NCBI GenBank assembly: GCA_934754425.1
Contig: CAKVIN010000005.1
Location: forward strand, 1 to 64,000
DNA length: 64,000 nt
Direction of reading: 5' to 3'
Source: an uncultured Candidatus Melainabacteria bacterium
Lineage (GTDB): Bacteria > Cyanobacteriota > Vampirovibrionia > Gastranaerophilales > Gastranaerophilaceae
Of this stretch, positions 8,141-17,009 are shown piece after piece. Position 1 is the first letter of the stretch; the number at the start of each line of letters is the position of its first letter. Both the position numbers and the translations under genes were made by a program. The notes beneath the pieces were generated by a model that searched no databases, had not been told where the DNA came from, and saw nothing but the letters and a program-made list of their open reading frames with translations.

Positions 8141-8766
8141 TATTGCAACCTTTCTGTAATATCATTTACAGCTTTTTCAGTCATTACAACGAAATCAGCT
8201 TCAAGTAAGTCTTTTACGTTTAAGTTTGTTGGTAATAAAAGTTTAACTGATGGAATGTTACCAGCTGCTAAACTTAAATTTTTATTTTCTTCAGCTGCTG
8301 TATCAGCAATAACCAAAATTTTACCAGCAAGATTTAAAGATTTAATAATTCCAGCCATTAATTTAGTTTTTGGTTCACTGATTGCAGAGAAATCTTTAAC
8401 TACTACTAATTGTTCTTCTCTAGCAGAAAGTGCTGATCTAAGAGCTAACTTTCTAGCCTTTTGTGGCATATTGATTTCAAAACTTCTTGGTTTTGGTCCA
8501 AATACTACACCACCACCTGCAAATAAAGGTGATCTTAAAGAACCAGCTCTAGCACGACCAGTACCTTTTTGTTTCCAAGGTTTTTTACCACCACCAGAAA
8601 CTTCTGCTCTAGTTTTTGCACATGCTGAACCTTGTCTAGCATTGTTTAATTGTCTTCTAAGTGCCAAATGCATTACATGTAAGTTTGGTTCAACACCGAA
8701 AACAGCTTCGTTTAAAGTGATTTCACCTAACTTTTCACCATTTGTATTTAATAATTGTTTTGACAT
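8140..8766 (-). CDS. rplD: 50S ribosomal protein L4
   Basis: A 208-residue L4 with the extended loop KTRAEVSGGGKKPWKQKGTGRARAGS that reaches the exit tunnel. In E. coli L4 represses its own S10 operon; whether that happens here cannot be judged. The gene follows a long (224 nt) GC-rich spacer after rplC, unusual for this position. Confidence 0.98.
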   Translation of the reverse strand: MSKQLLNTNGEKLGEITLNEAVFGVEPNLHVMHLALRRQLNNARQGSACAKTRAEVSGGGKKPWKQKGTGRARAGSLRSPLFAGGGVVFGPKPRSFEINMPQKARKLALRSALSAREEQLVVVKDFSAISEPKTKLMAGIIKSLNLAGKILVIADTAAEENKNLSLAAGNIPSVKLLLPTNLNVKDLLEADFVVMTEKAVNDITERLQ

Positions 8767-8990
8767 TGTATTTTTCCTTTTGCTTTCCGTCTACCCCTTG
8801 CCGGTTGGCTTTATATGGCAGAAGCGGGTTGTATATCTCATTTTGGGTTATATCATTTTCCGCCTGTGCAATCAAAGATTGCTTCGTTCCTTCACTTACA
8901 TTTCGTCACAACGGCGGTATCGTAGAGTTTCGTCCCTGCTCGGATTGTTAACCGCAACCCGACACCGGACTTCACTCCGGCTTACGCATG
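8767..8990. other. GC-rich spacer between rplC and rplD
   Basis: No plausible gene. Base composition is clearly higher in GC than the genes on either side, and it contains short self-complementary pieces such as CAATCAAAGATTG (8870-8882) and ACCGGACTTCACTCCGG (8962-8978). It looks like inserted or decayed repeat material. Confidence 0.5.
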
Positions 8991-9629
8991 TTAGTTCCAT
9001 TTTGTTCTTGTAGGAACGATTGTTACCAATCTGCCTTCACAACCAGGAACTGAACCTTTTACTAATACTAAACCGTTTTCAGCATCAACTTTAACTAATT
9101 TAAGTTTAGAAATAGTAACTCTTTCATTACCCATGTTACCAGCCATTCTTTTACCTTTGATAACACGGCTAGGAGTTGTACCTGCACCGATAGAACCTGG
9201 TTCTCTGTGGTTTTTAGAACCGTGAGCCATAGGTCCTCTTCCAAAATTCCATCTTTTAACAGTACCTTGGAAACCTTTACCTATTGAAGTACCAGTTACA
9301 TCAACTTTTTGTACATCTGCTAATGCTGCTGCTAAATCGATTTCTTGACCAACTTTATAATCAGCAGGATTTTCTACTCTGAATTCTTGCAAATGTCTGT
9401 AGTTGTTTAAACCGTTTTTCTTGAAGTGACCAATTTCAGCCTTTGTTAAGTGTTTTTCTTTAGCTGCAATTGTACCAACTTGTATAGCGTTGTAACCATC
9501 TGTTTCAACAGTCTTAACTTGAGTAACTACTGTAGAATCAACTTTGATTACTGTAACAGGAACTGCCAAACCTTCTGAATCAAAGATTTGAGTCATCCCT
9601 ACTTTTTTACCTATTACACCTAATGTCAT
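8991..9629 (-). CDS. rplC: 50S ribosomal protein L3
   Basis: A 212-residue L3 starting MTLGVIGKKVGMTQIF. The frame is open to 9659, but the ATG at 9629 gives the family N-terminus and has AAAGGAAAG upstream. The middle carries the tunnel-ward loop with KGFQGTVKRWNFGRGP and the HGSKNHREPGSIG signature (site of glutamine methylation in E. coli). Second gene of the block, 266 nt behind rpsJ. Confidence 0.98.
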   Translation of the reverse strand: MTLGVIGKKVGMTQIFDSEGLAVPVTVIKVDSTVVTQVKTVETDGYNAIQVGTIAAKEKHLTKAEIGHFKKNGLNNYRHLQEFRVENPADYKVGQEIDLAAALADVQKVDVTGTSIGKGFQGTVKRWNFGRGPMAHGSKNHREPGSIGAGTTPSRVIKGKRMAGNMGNERVTISKLKLVKVDAENGLVLVKGSVPGCEGRLVTIVPTRTKWN

Positions 9630-9859
9630 GTGTCTTTCCTTTCCGACATATATGCACATAAAATATGTACACCAATATGCCTTTCATCTTGCGAGCGCTA
9701 CTGCCTTACTCTTTACCTAAATGGGAATCGTCATTTTGAAAGTCTTCCCGAGTGGTTCTAACCTTCCGTCGCTTGGACGTTGTAGTTCACATTATATGCA
9801 TAATGCTTATTAAGTTTTCAATAATTTTAATTTTGAGCTTATAATAGCCCTTAACCCAG

Positions 9860-9884
9860 ACCCTCTCCTGCTTAAGGCGAGGGT
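9860..9884. repeat. Dispersed GC-rich palindrome, copy 1
   Basis: Arms ACCCTC and GAGGGT enclosing CCT...AGG. The core CCCTCTCC...AAGGCGAGGG and the flank CCTTAACCCAG match the element at 54429-54459 almost base for base. Confidence 0.75.
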
Positions 9885-9895
9885 TCGAAGTTTAA

Positions 9896-10213
9896 TTATA
9901 ACTTAACTTCAATATCTACACCAGCTGGTAGGTCTAATCTACTCAATTCTTCAGTTGTTTGTTGAGTAGGTTCGTAAATATCGATAATGCGTTTGTGTGT
10001 ACGGATTTCGAAGTGTTCTCTTGACTTCTTGTCTACGTGTGGTGAACGCAATACACAATAGATACGTCTTTTTGTAGGTAAAGGAATAGGACCCGCTACT
10101 TTAGCGTCTGTTCTTTTAGCTGTTTCTACGATTTTTTCAGCTGATACATCAACTAATTTGTGTTCGTAAGATCTTAAACAAACTCTAATTCTTTGTCTTT
10201 TAGCTGTTGTCAT
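9896..10213 (-). CDS. rpsJ: 30S ribosomal protein S10
   Basis: A 105-residue S10 (NusE): KQRIRVCLRSYEHKLVD at the start, the loop GPIPLPTKRRIYCVLRSPHVDKKSREHFE and an end LPAGVDIEVKL. It serves in the 30S head and, as NusE, in antitermination. First gene of the S10 block, about 100 nt downstream of a good promoter at 10319-10347. Confidence 0.98.
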   Translation of the reverse strand: MTTAKRQRIRVCLRSYEHKLVDVSAEKIVETAKRTDAKVAGPIPLPTKRRIYCVLRSPHVDKKSREHFEIRTHKRIIDIYEPTQQTTEELSRLDLPAGVDIEVKL

Positions 10214-10318
10214 TTTTCATTCCTTTATTTTATTGTCATTTACACAAAATAATCTTCAAACACAGTCAAAACTTCCAACTGTAAAGATTATGCTATTCTT
10301 TTCGACTATAGCATAATA

Positions 10319-10347
10319 ATAGTAAAATAAACAAAAATCAGTGTCAA
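10319..10347 (-). promoter_or_regulatory. Promoter of the S10 block
   Basis: On the minus strand TTGACA (10347-10342), a 17-nt spacer and TACTAT (10324-10319): a near-consensus sigma-70 promoter. The leader to rpsJ is about 100 nt and starts at a short inverted repeat TATGCTAT / ATAGCATA (about 10289-10315), which could be regulatory. Confidence 0.75.
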
Positions 10348-10421
10348 CAAGGGATTGAGATTTATTATAAGATTTTACAAAAATTTACATTTTTTAAATT
10401 TTATCATTTTAATCATAATAA

Positions 10422-10453
10422 AAAAGACAGTTCACACTAAAAAACTGTCTTTT
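10422..10453 (-). terminator. Terminator of the symporter gene
   Basis: AAAAGACAGTT (10422-10432) pairs perfectly with AACTGTCTTTT (10443-10453), 10-nt loop; on the minus strand the stem runs into TTTTTTATT. It separates the symporter from the ribosomal cluster. Confidence 0.85.
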
Positions 10454-10488
10454 ATAATACGCATTTTAAATTTTAAACATTCATAAAT

Positions 10489-11814
10489 CTAATTAATTAT
10501 ATCACCATAAGCATCCGGATTATTTAACAAATCATAATTAATTTCATTTTCATTATCCGCAATCGCAGCTGCCACAACAGCATCAGATGTTACATTTAAT
10601 AAAGTACGCATCATGTCAGTTATTCTTTCAATAGTAAATAAGAATGCGAAACCTGCTACCAATTGTTCCGGACTTAACCCCATGCCATTTAGAACAAGAG
10701 CTATCGTAATCAAACCTGCTCCAGGGATTCCTGCACAAGTTGAAGATGCAACAATAGCTAAAAATGCAATTTGAACAACCAAAAATGGTGTTAAAGCAAC
10801 TCCATAAGCCTGTGTCAAAAAGATTACAGCAATTGTTTGAAGCATTGCAGTTCCATCCATGTTAAGCGTTGCTCCTAAAGGTAATACAAAACTTGAAACC
10901 TTATGAGAAATACCTCTTTTTTCACAACACGCAATGGTCAAAGGAAGCGTAGCAGAAGAACTTGCAGTACCAAATGCCACCATCATAGCTTCTGCCATTG
11001 CCGCATATAACATTAAAACCGGTACCTTTGAAAATACTTTTAAGAATACAGGATATACAACAAAAAACTGTATTGCAAAACCTAGTGCTAAAACTCCAAG
11101 ATATTTTGATATGCTCATAAATATATCAATACCAAAAGATGAAACAGCTACAGCTGTAAGTGCAAATACCCCTGGAGCTGCAAAACACATTATCCAATCA
11201 GTAATTTTCATTGTTGCTGCAAAAATTGACTCAAAGAAGCTTACAAAAGGTCTATTTATATCACCAACTTTTGCTAAAGCAATAGAAAACATCAAAGCAA
11301 ATACAATAATTGGAACCATATCGCCGTTTGTGATTGAAGCAAGTGGATTTTTAGGAATAAAACCTAAGAATATATTTAACAAATTACCTTTTTGAGCTTC
11401 AATAGTAGCCGCAACATGGGCTTGAATATCAGCAGCAGTATCTATATTAATATAATGCGCAGCACCTAACCCCGGTTTTAAAAGCAATGCAAGAGCTGCA
11501 CCTATTGTTACTGCAGCTACTGTAATTATTGCATAGTAAAATATCATTTTGGAACCGAGTTTGCCAATTTGCTTACTGTCACCAACACTTGTTATACCAA
11601 TTACGATAGCAGATATTACTAAAGGTATAACAACCATTTGAATCAATCTGATAAATACTTGACCGATAAAAGTCAATGTTGTCATAATAACCGGATTTGG
11701 TTCTTTATGTAACCAAATGCCGACTATAACACCAAGAATTAGACCTGCGAATATGTGCCAATTCCTTTTTAACCCCAAACCAAGTGCAATCAACACTTGC
11801 ATGTGAAATTTCAT
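10489..11814 (-). CDS. Dicarboxylate/amino acid:cation symporter (DAACS family)
   Basis: A 441-residue inner-membrane transporter of the GltP/DctA/GltPh family. Visible landmarks are the hairpin-1 serine motif ASSSATLP, the unwound TM7 motif NMDGT, hairpin-2 AGIPGAG, and the TM8 motif D400-MM-R403-TLL-N407-VTS-D411. The arginine three residues after the aspartate matches the residue that binds the substrate side-chain carboxylate in GltPh, so aspartate, glutamate or a C4-dicarboxylate is the likely substrate, driven by sodium or protons. GAGG lies before the ATG. It is a single gene with its own terminator. The exact substrate cannot be told. Confidence 0.93.
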   Translation of the reverse strand: MKFHMQVLIALGLGLKRNWHIFAGLILGVIVGIWLHKEPNPVIMTTLTFIGQVFIRLIQMVVIPLVISAIVIGITSVGDSKQIGKLGSKMIFYYAIITVAAVTIGAALALLLKPGLGAAHYINIDTAADIQAHVAATIEAQKGNLLNIFLGFIPKNPLASITNGDMVPIIVFALMFSIALAKVGDINRPFVSFFESIFAATMKITDWIMCFAAPGVFALTAVAVSSFGIDIFMSISKYLGVLALGFAIQFFVVYPVFLKVFSKVPVLMLYAAMAEAMMVAFGTASSSATLPLTIACCEKRGISHKVSSFVLPLGATLNMDGTAMLQTIAVIFLTQAYGVALTPFLVVQIAFLAIVASSTCAGIPGAGLITIALVLNGMGLSPEQLVAGFAFLFTIERITDMMRTLLNVTSDAVVAAAIADNENEINYDLLNNPDAYGDIIN

Positions 11815-12015
11815 CTATAAATCCTCTCATATACTTATATAACTTACTTATTGTACAATTATTTTTGAACCTTGTAAAGTATTAATCAATCATTATCTTA
11901 GAATATACGTTATTTTTTCATAAATTATAAATTACCGAGTTGGCTTATATACATTTAAACTAAATCATTATACAAATATAGTACAATTTACTAACCCAAA
12001 GATTGGAGTCCCAAT

Positions 12016-12204
12016 ATGACATTTCTTACTGATATTGAAACAAAAATTGCTGATATGGTTGCATTTGGAGTTGATTTAAACGAAATTTCCATAAAATTAT
12101 CAATTACTCCAGAAAAAACAAGAGAACATATTAACAATATTTGTAAGAAAATTTATTCAAGACAAACTGTTACTTTAGAACGAACAATTGTTAGAAGTTT
12201 TTAA
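12016..12204 (+). CDS. Stand-alone LuxR/GerE-type helix-turn-helix protein
   Basis: A 62-residue protein that is little more than a LuxR C-terminal HTH: it begins with an LTDIETKIADMVAFGVDLNE helix, a turn before ISIKLSITPEKTREHI (recognition region) and NNICKKI at the dimer helix, matching the family pattern of EIA-x-x-LxIS-x-x-TVxxH-xxNI. There is no receiver or ligand-binding domain, so activity would depend on expression or on a partner. GGAG precedes the ATG. It lies between the symporter (divergent) and the HNH-like gene (convergent); its targets are unknown. Confidence 0.75.
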   Translation: MTFLTDIETKIADMVAFGVDLNEISIKLSITPEKTREHINNICKKIYSRQTVTLERTIVRSF

Positions 12205-12243
12205 TTTTTACTTTTACTATGTTTCAAGTGATTTAATTATAAA

Positions 12244-13269
12244 TTATTTTTTAGAACTCTCCCATTTTTGTACCACAAGAGCAGCTTCTTCTTCGCTATA
12301 TTTATAATTAGACAGGCTTATCATAATTCTGCCGTGAGATTCTTCAAGTAATTTTTTCTTTATTTTATATGGATACGTTTCATTACCTTGCAAATTTCCG
12401 TTATCGATTTCTCTTATAACATCATCAATGTACATTTGCATATATTGTGGAATTTCAGGATGTCTTTTTATATATTCACACAAAGGCATATTTTCTCGAT
12501 ATCTGTTTCCACTTGCAGTTGTAAGTAAAAAATTTCCCATCGTATTTAATCCGCCGGCGGAAGCAGGAGTTACGTGTTCAATAGATGCGGTTGAAGCTAT
12601 AAAAATACGTCTAATTATTTCACATTGTTTTCGCTTAGAATACTTCACAATAAAAGCATTTCTGCTGCTTTCAGATGTTGGTAGAAAAAGTGCTTTATTT
12701 TTAATATCATTAAAAATTTCACGTTCGTTTTCTTTTGGAATAATTTCCTCAAGCGAGCTTAAGAAAGTTTTTCTCTTAAAAGTATCATGTTTGGAGTTTG
12801 CTAAAATTATTTGTCTGCATTTAGTAGTTTTTGCTCTTATTTTTAATGCAGTATAGGGTGATAATTTTTTAGTTAGTATATCAACATCATCCAAAACTTC
12901 CATTTCTTCTAGTTTAAGTTTCATCAATGAATTTGTTTTAATCATTTGTAGGCAATTTTGGATATTATCATCAGGATTAAGCAATGAAAAATCTTTAAAT
13001 ATAGCAAACATTGATTTTTCTACAGGTAACATAAAATCCTGATAATTAGAAAGCAAAATAACAGTATCTTCTGCTGTATGACACTTCGTTAACCCTTTTT
13101 CAAAAGATTTAATCGTAATGCTTGGAATAATTTTTACTCCACGATAAGGACAAGTAATGTTTTGCAATTTTCTTAAAGGTTTGCCGGCGGAAGTTTTTCC
13201 TTCATACGGAATATCATAATAATAGTTTAAATAATTTTCAGGGGATATTTTTTTTATTTTATGCGGCAT
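12244..13269 (-). CDS. HNH-endonuclease-like protein with altered zinc knuckle
   Basis: A 341-residue soluble protein. Around residue 230 it has EHVTPASAGG followed by LNTMGNFLLT and N-RYRENMPL, the EH...P-S-GG...N...N pattern of HNH/His-Me nucleases, where the histidine after the glutamate would be catalytic and the asparagines structural. At residues 39-44 TCPYRG looks like a CPYCG zinc knuckle in which the second cysteine has become arginine. The middle is helical and unrecognised. A weak AAGG site precedes the ATG. It stands alone; a role in DNA cleavage is inference, and loss of the knuckle could mean it is inactive. Confidence 0.6.
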   Translation of the reverse strand: MPHKIKKISPENYLNYYYDIPYEGKTSAGKPLRKLQNITCPYRGVKIIPSITIKSFEKGLTKCHTAEDTVILLSNYQDFMLPVEKSMFAIFKDFSLLNPDDNIQNCLQMIKTNSLMKLKLEEMEVLDDVDILTKKLSPYTALKIRAKTTKCRQIILANSKHDTFKRKTFLSSLEEIIPKENEREIFNDIKNKALFLPTSESSRNAFIVKYSKRKQCEIIRRIFIASTASIEHVTPASAGGLNTMGNFLLTTASGNRYRENMPLCEYIKRHPEIPQYMQMYIDDVIREIDNGNLQGNETYPYKIKKKLLEESHGRIMISLSNYKYSEEEAALVVQKWESSKK

Positions 13270-13424
13270 TACAAACCTTTATATTTGCTATTCACTTTTT
13301 CATGATATCAGATTACTTTTTGTCTCGCAATATTTGGTCATTAAAAATCAAGTGTAAACATATATTAACAATTAAGCAATTTTCGAAACAAAATAAACTT
13401 TATATAAGATAAGAGGATTTAGAG

Positions 13425-16046
13425 ATGATAGAACACGTACAAAAAAAACAAGACATTCAAGTGTCTACTGTTAAACAAGTTAAAAACACAAGTAATGTTA
13501 CAACACCGACTTTTGAATTTAAAACAGAGGCTTTAAAAGATAGTTACACTCCAAAGTCTTTTTGTGATGAAGACACAAAAGCTTTATTAATGAATGCTAC
13601 AAAAGAAATAGGAATTTCAAATTATAATCCTACTGTTTTAAAAAACAACAACATTGCAATCGCCAAATCTCAAACGCATTTAATTGATATGATTAAGTAT
13701 TATGAAGGTGATAAAAATTATTATTATGAAGCATTTACTTCTTCATACAAAGATAAATTTGGAACCAGTACCTATGGATTTGGAGAACTTGGCAAAAAGA
13801 ATGTTACTCAAAAGCAAGCATATGAAGGATTATGTAAAAAATTAAAACAAACATCAAAAGAAGTAAAAAATGTATTGAATAATAGAATAGGAAAAGGAAC
13901 TTATGAAGCTCTTCCAAGTTCAATTAAAGAAGTTTTAATCGATTTATGTTACAATAAAGGGTTACCAAAAATTTCTCAAAATGCAGCTTTAATGCAGGCA
14001 ATAAAAACCAAAGATTATTCTGGAGTAATAAAAAATTCTGTATATTTATACTCCGGTAAATCTAATGCTGTGAAAAAAGAAGAACCCGGCTTGTATTCAA
14101 GAAGCTTAAACAGAATGATATTAGGGATTAAGGATTTAAAAGGAAAAGAACTTGCAGAGGCGAAAGTAGAAATAGAGAATGTTTATAAACGTGCAAAAAA
14201 TTGTTTTGAGAAAAATAATTCATCTACGGCAGAATTAGATAAAATTTATGAACAATATAAAACAGGTAAGATATCTTCAGAACCTATTAGTGCTGAATCT
14301 TATAAAGTGAAAATCAAAGAAAATTTTAAAGGCAAAGGTTTATATTCTATTGCAAAAACATATTATGAAAAAATTGGTAATACTGAAATAAGCTTTACTG
14401 ATTTCTATAAAAAAATACAAATATTAAATAATGAACCGGATTCAATAGAAGTTGGACAAGAAATAAAACTTCCACTAATTAAGGGGGTTTCAAAATTAAA
14501 GACATCAGAATCAATTGCTGCATTGAACCAAAAAACACAAACAAAAAATATAAGCCAAGAAGATAATGCAACAAAAAACACTGAAGAAAAACCGGGATTT
14601 TGGAAATCAATTGGTAATGGAATTGTTAATTTCTTTAAAGCAATCGGAAATGGCATAAAGAATGCTTGCAAATGGGTTGTAGGATTCTTTAGTAAAAAAG
14701 AAGATAAAGGTATAGAACAAGAAGAAGATGATTCTAACAAAACTCCTTTTGAAAGAGTTTTGAAAAGAGGTAAAATTGAACAAATGGGTGAACTGAGTGT
14801 GATTAATTATGATTACACTATAAAACAAGGTGATAATTTATGGAGCCTTGCAAAAGAATATGATACAAATGTAGATAGATTGACAAATGATAACAAAATT
14901 ACTGATGCAAGTAAGATAAATATTGATCAACATATCAATATTCAAAAATTAGGTTACAAAGTTAAAAAAGGTGATAATTTATTCCAAATTGCTAAGAAGT
15001 TTGGTTTAACTGTTGAAATGTTAAAAGACTTGAACAATATGGAAGATGCAAACCAAATTAAAGCTGATAAGATGATTGAAATTCCAGGATTTATTTACGA
15101 AACAAAAGAGGGCGATAGCTTAGAAAAAATTGCTAAACAAATGGAAGTATCCGTTGATGATTTGAAAAAAATTAATAATATGTCAACAGATGAAATCAAA
15201 GCCGGTCAAAAGTTAATCGTTGTATATAATGATTCAGACTATTCTATAGCTGCAAATAAGAAGAAGGTTACAGTTGATAAAGCAACTAATACAATTACTG
15301 AAGTTGTTGATATGAGCAGTAATAAAAAACTCAAAAATAGACCTTTATTGCAAGAAAAGCGCAAAGTAAATGGTCAAGTTGAAGCAACTAGACACGTATT
15401 TAAGCCAACAGGTAAAGGTAAACTTTCCGGAAAAACTATTATTGTTAACGCTGGTCATGGTTATAGCCAGGCTGGTACTGATGCCGGAGCAACAGGAATT
15501 GATAACGTAGAGGACGAATGGTTACACAATTATGATAATGCAATCAGATTAACAAACAGATTGTGCAGACAAGGTGCTAAAGTTATATTCTTGCAAGGCG
15601 GTGTAAACATAATCGGAAAGGAAATCGAAAAGAAAGAAAATAAAGCTGATTTGTTTATTTCTGTTCATGTAAATGCTTGCGAAAAAGCTACACAAGATAG
15701 AACACAGGTTTATTTCTCAAAAAATCATTTGGATATAACTAAAAAAAGTAAAAAATTGGCTCAAATGATGGAAAGGAATTTTGATAATTGGATACCCAAA
15801 CACGAAAAAATCTCTGCTAAAGATAAGTTTATAAATCCAGCTACAAAAGAACAAGATTATGCACAATCAGACAGTGCAAACTATCTAGTACTAAGAGAAT
15901 CTGAAAAGAAACAAAATATTCCTGCTGTACTATGGGAAACAGCATTCATGATTTCTCCAAAAGGCAGAGAAAGACTTACTAATCCGAAATTAATGGATAG
16001 ATATTCTGACTTGATGACAAAATCCGTAGTTGAGTATTTTAGCTAA
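13425..16046 (+). CDS. Muramidase (GH24-like)-LysM-amidase fusion
   Basis: An 873-residue peptidoglycan hydrolase with two catalytic domains. Residues about 85-215 resemble phage-type GH24 lysozymes: MIKYYEG (candidate catalytic E94), D110 and STYGFG. LysM-like units follow at about 300-355, then a Trp/Phe-rich linker, then three clear LysM repeats at about 460-603 (each YxxKxGDxLxxIAKxxxxxVDxLxxxNxM). Residues 664-872 are an Amidase_3 N-acetylmuramoyl-L-alanine amidase: NAGHG (first zinc histidine, near 677), an EDE-W-H segment, SVHVNA (zinc histidine, near 746) and WETAFM (catalytic Glu, near 839). There is no visible signal peptide, so export would be non-classical. It ends 15 nt from the convergent murQ. 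Confidence 0.9.
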   Translation: MIEHVQKKQDIQVSTVKQVKNTSNVTTPTFEFKTEALKDSYTPKSFCDEDTKALLMNATKEIGISNYNPTVLKNNNIAIAKSQTHLIDMIKYYEGDKNYYYEAFTSSYKDKFGTSTYGFGELGKKNVTQKQAYEGLCKKLKQTSKEVKNVLNNRIGKGTYEALPSSIKEVLIDLCYNKGLPKISQNAALMQAIKTKDYSGVIKNSVYLYSGKSNAVKKEEPGLYSRSLNRMILGIKDLKGKELAEAKVEIENVYKRAKNCFEKNNSSTAELDKIYEQYKTGKISSEPISAESYKVKIKENFKGKGLYSIAKTYYEKIGNTEISFTDFYKKIQILNNEPDSIEVGQEIKLPLIKGVSKLKTSESIAALNQKTQTKNISQEDNATKNTEEKPGFWKSIGNGIVNFFKAIGNGIKNACKWVVGFFSKKEDKGIEQEEDDSNKTPFERVLKRGKIEQMGELSVINYDYTIKQGDNLWSLAKEYDTNVDRLTNDNKITDASKINIDQHINIQKLGYKVKKGDNLFQIAKKFGLTVEMLKDLNNMEDANQIKADKMIEIPGFIYETKEGDSLEKIAKQMEVSVDDLKKINNMSTDEIKAGQKLIVVYNDSDYSIAANKKKVTVDKATNTITEVVDMSSNKKLKNRPLLQEKRKVNGQVEATRHVFKPTGKGKLSGKTIIVNAGHGYSQAGTDAGATGIDNVEDEWLHNYDNAIRLTNRLCRQGAKVIFLQGGVNIIGKEIEKKENKADLFISVHVNACEKATQDRTQVYFSKNHLDITKKSKKLAQMMERNFDNWIPKHEKISAKDKFINPATKEQDYAQSDSANYLVLRESEKKQNIPAVLWETAFMISPKGRERLTNPKLMDRYSDLMTKSVVEYFS

Positions 16047-16061
16047 TAATATTTAAATTTT

Positions 16062-16955
16062 TTAAACTTTAGAAAAACTGTTGAGCGCTCGTCTTAGTAC
16101 TCCGCAGTTTTTTCTTAGCAATTCTTTTGCTTCATCCTTATTAAGTTCGCATTTTAACATAATAATAGAAGTTTTTACGCTCCAATCTGATTCAAGAAGT
16201 GTTTGAAGCGCAGTAGAATTATTAACTCCAGCAATTTCTGAAACAATTCTTATTGCTCGACTTTTTAATTTCTCGTTAGTCGGCATTAAATCTATCATAA
16301 AGTTTTCGTAAGTTTTTCCGATTTTAATCATTGCTCCGGTTGAAAGCATGTTAAGTACCATTTTTTGAACAGAACCAGCTTTCATTCTACTTGAGCCGGT
16401 AATTACTTCCGGACCAACTTCAACACAAATTCCTAAACCTGCTTCTTCTAAAATAAGTGCTTTGTGATTACAAGTTAAGGCTATTGTTTTGCAATTAACT
16501 TTGTCTGCTTGAGCGAGTACTCCTAATAAATATTTAGGATTTCCACTTGCGGAAATGACAACACAAACATCATCTTTTGTTAAAATTTCTGCATCTTTTT
16601 CGCCGAGTTCAAAATTATCTTCTGCTCCTTCAACGGCTGTTCTTATAGCTTTTTCTCCACCGGCAATAATTCCTGTTACCATATCAGTTGGAACACCAAA
16701 TGTAGGTGGGCATTCTGACGCATCGAGAATACCTAATCTGCCGGAAGTACCAGCACCAAAATAGTATAATCTCCCACCAACAAGGAATTGCTTTGCAATA
16801 ATATCTATAGCTTTTGCAATGTTTGGAGCTTCGTCTTCAATAGCGAGTGCAACGAGTTTATCCTCTTCATTTATTTTTCTAACTATATCTATAGTTGAAA
16901 GTAAATCAATGTCTTTTGTGTTTTCATTTCTGTACTCTGTTATAATTTCACTCAT
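16062..16955 (-). CDS. murQ: N-acetylmuramic acid 6-phosphate etherase
   Basis: A 297-residue MurQ: it removes D-lactate from MurNAc-6-phosphate to give GlcNAc-6-phosphate during cell-wall sugar recycling in the cytoplasm. Seen here are a SIS-domain fold with GGRLYYFGAGTSGRLGILDASECPPTFG, ISASGNPKYLLG and the ITGSSRMKAGS signature. The frame opens at 16979, but the ATG at 16955 gives the family start MSEIITEYRN and the usual length, with AAGGAG 8 nt upstream. It converges on the muralytic enzyme gene, a context that fits recycling, although no MurNAc transporter or kinase is nearby. Confidence 0.96.
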   Translation of the reverse strand: MSEIITEYRNENTKDIDLLSTIDIVRKINEEDKLVALAIEDEAPNIAKAIDIIAKQFLVGGRLYYFGAGTSGRLGILDASECPPTFGVPTDMVTGIIAGGEKAIRTAVEGAEDNFELGEKDAEILTKDDVCVVISASGNPKYLLGVLAQADKVNCKTIALTCNHKALILEEAGLGICVEVGPEVITGSSRMKAGSVQKMVLNMLSTGAMIKIGKTYENFMIDLMPTNEKLKSRAIRIVSEIAGVNNSTALQTLLESDWSVKTSIIMLKCELNKDEAKELLRKNCGVLRRALNSFSKV

Positions 16956-17009
16956 CACACACACTCCTTTCGAAAACAAATATTTTATAAATATATATTT
17001 ACTAATTTA

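Noticed and set aside
8255..9013. Plus-strand open frame of 252 codons
   Set aside because: It runs antisense through rplD and into the spacer; the rplD match is complete and this frame has no family resemblance.
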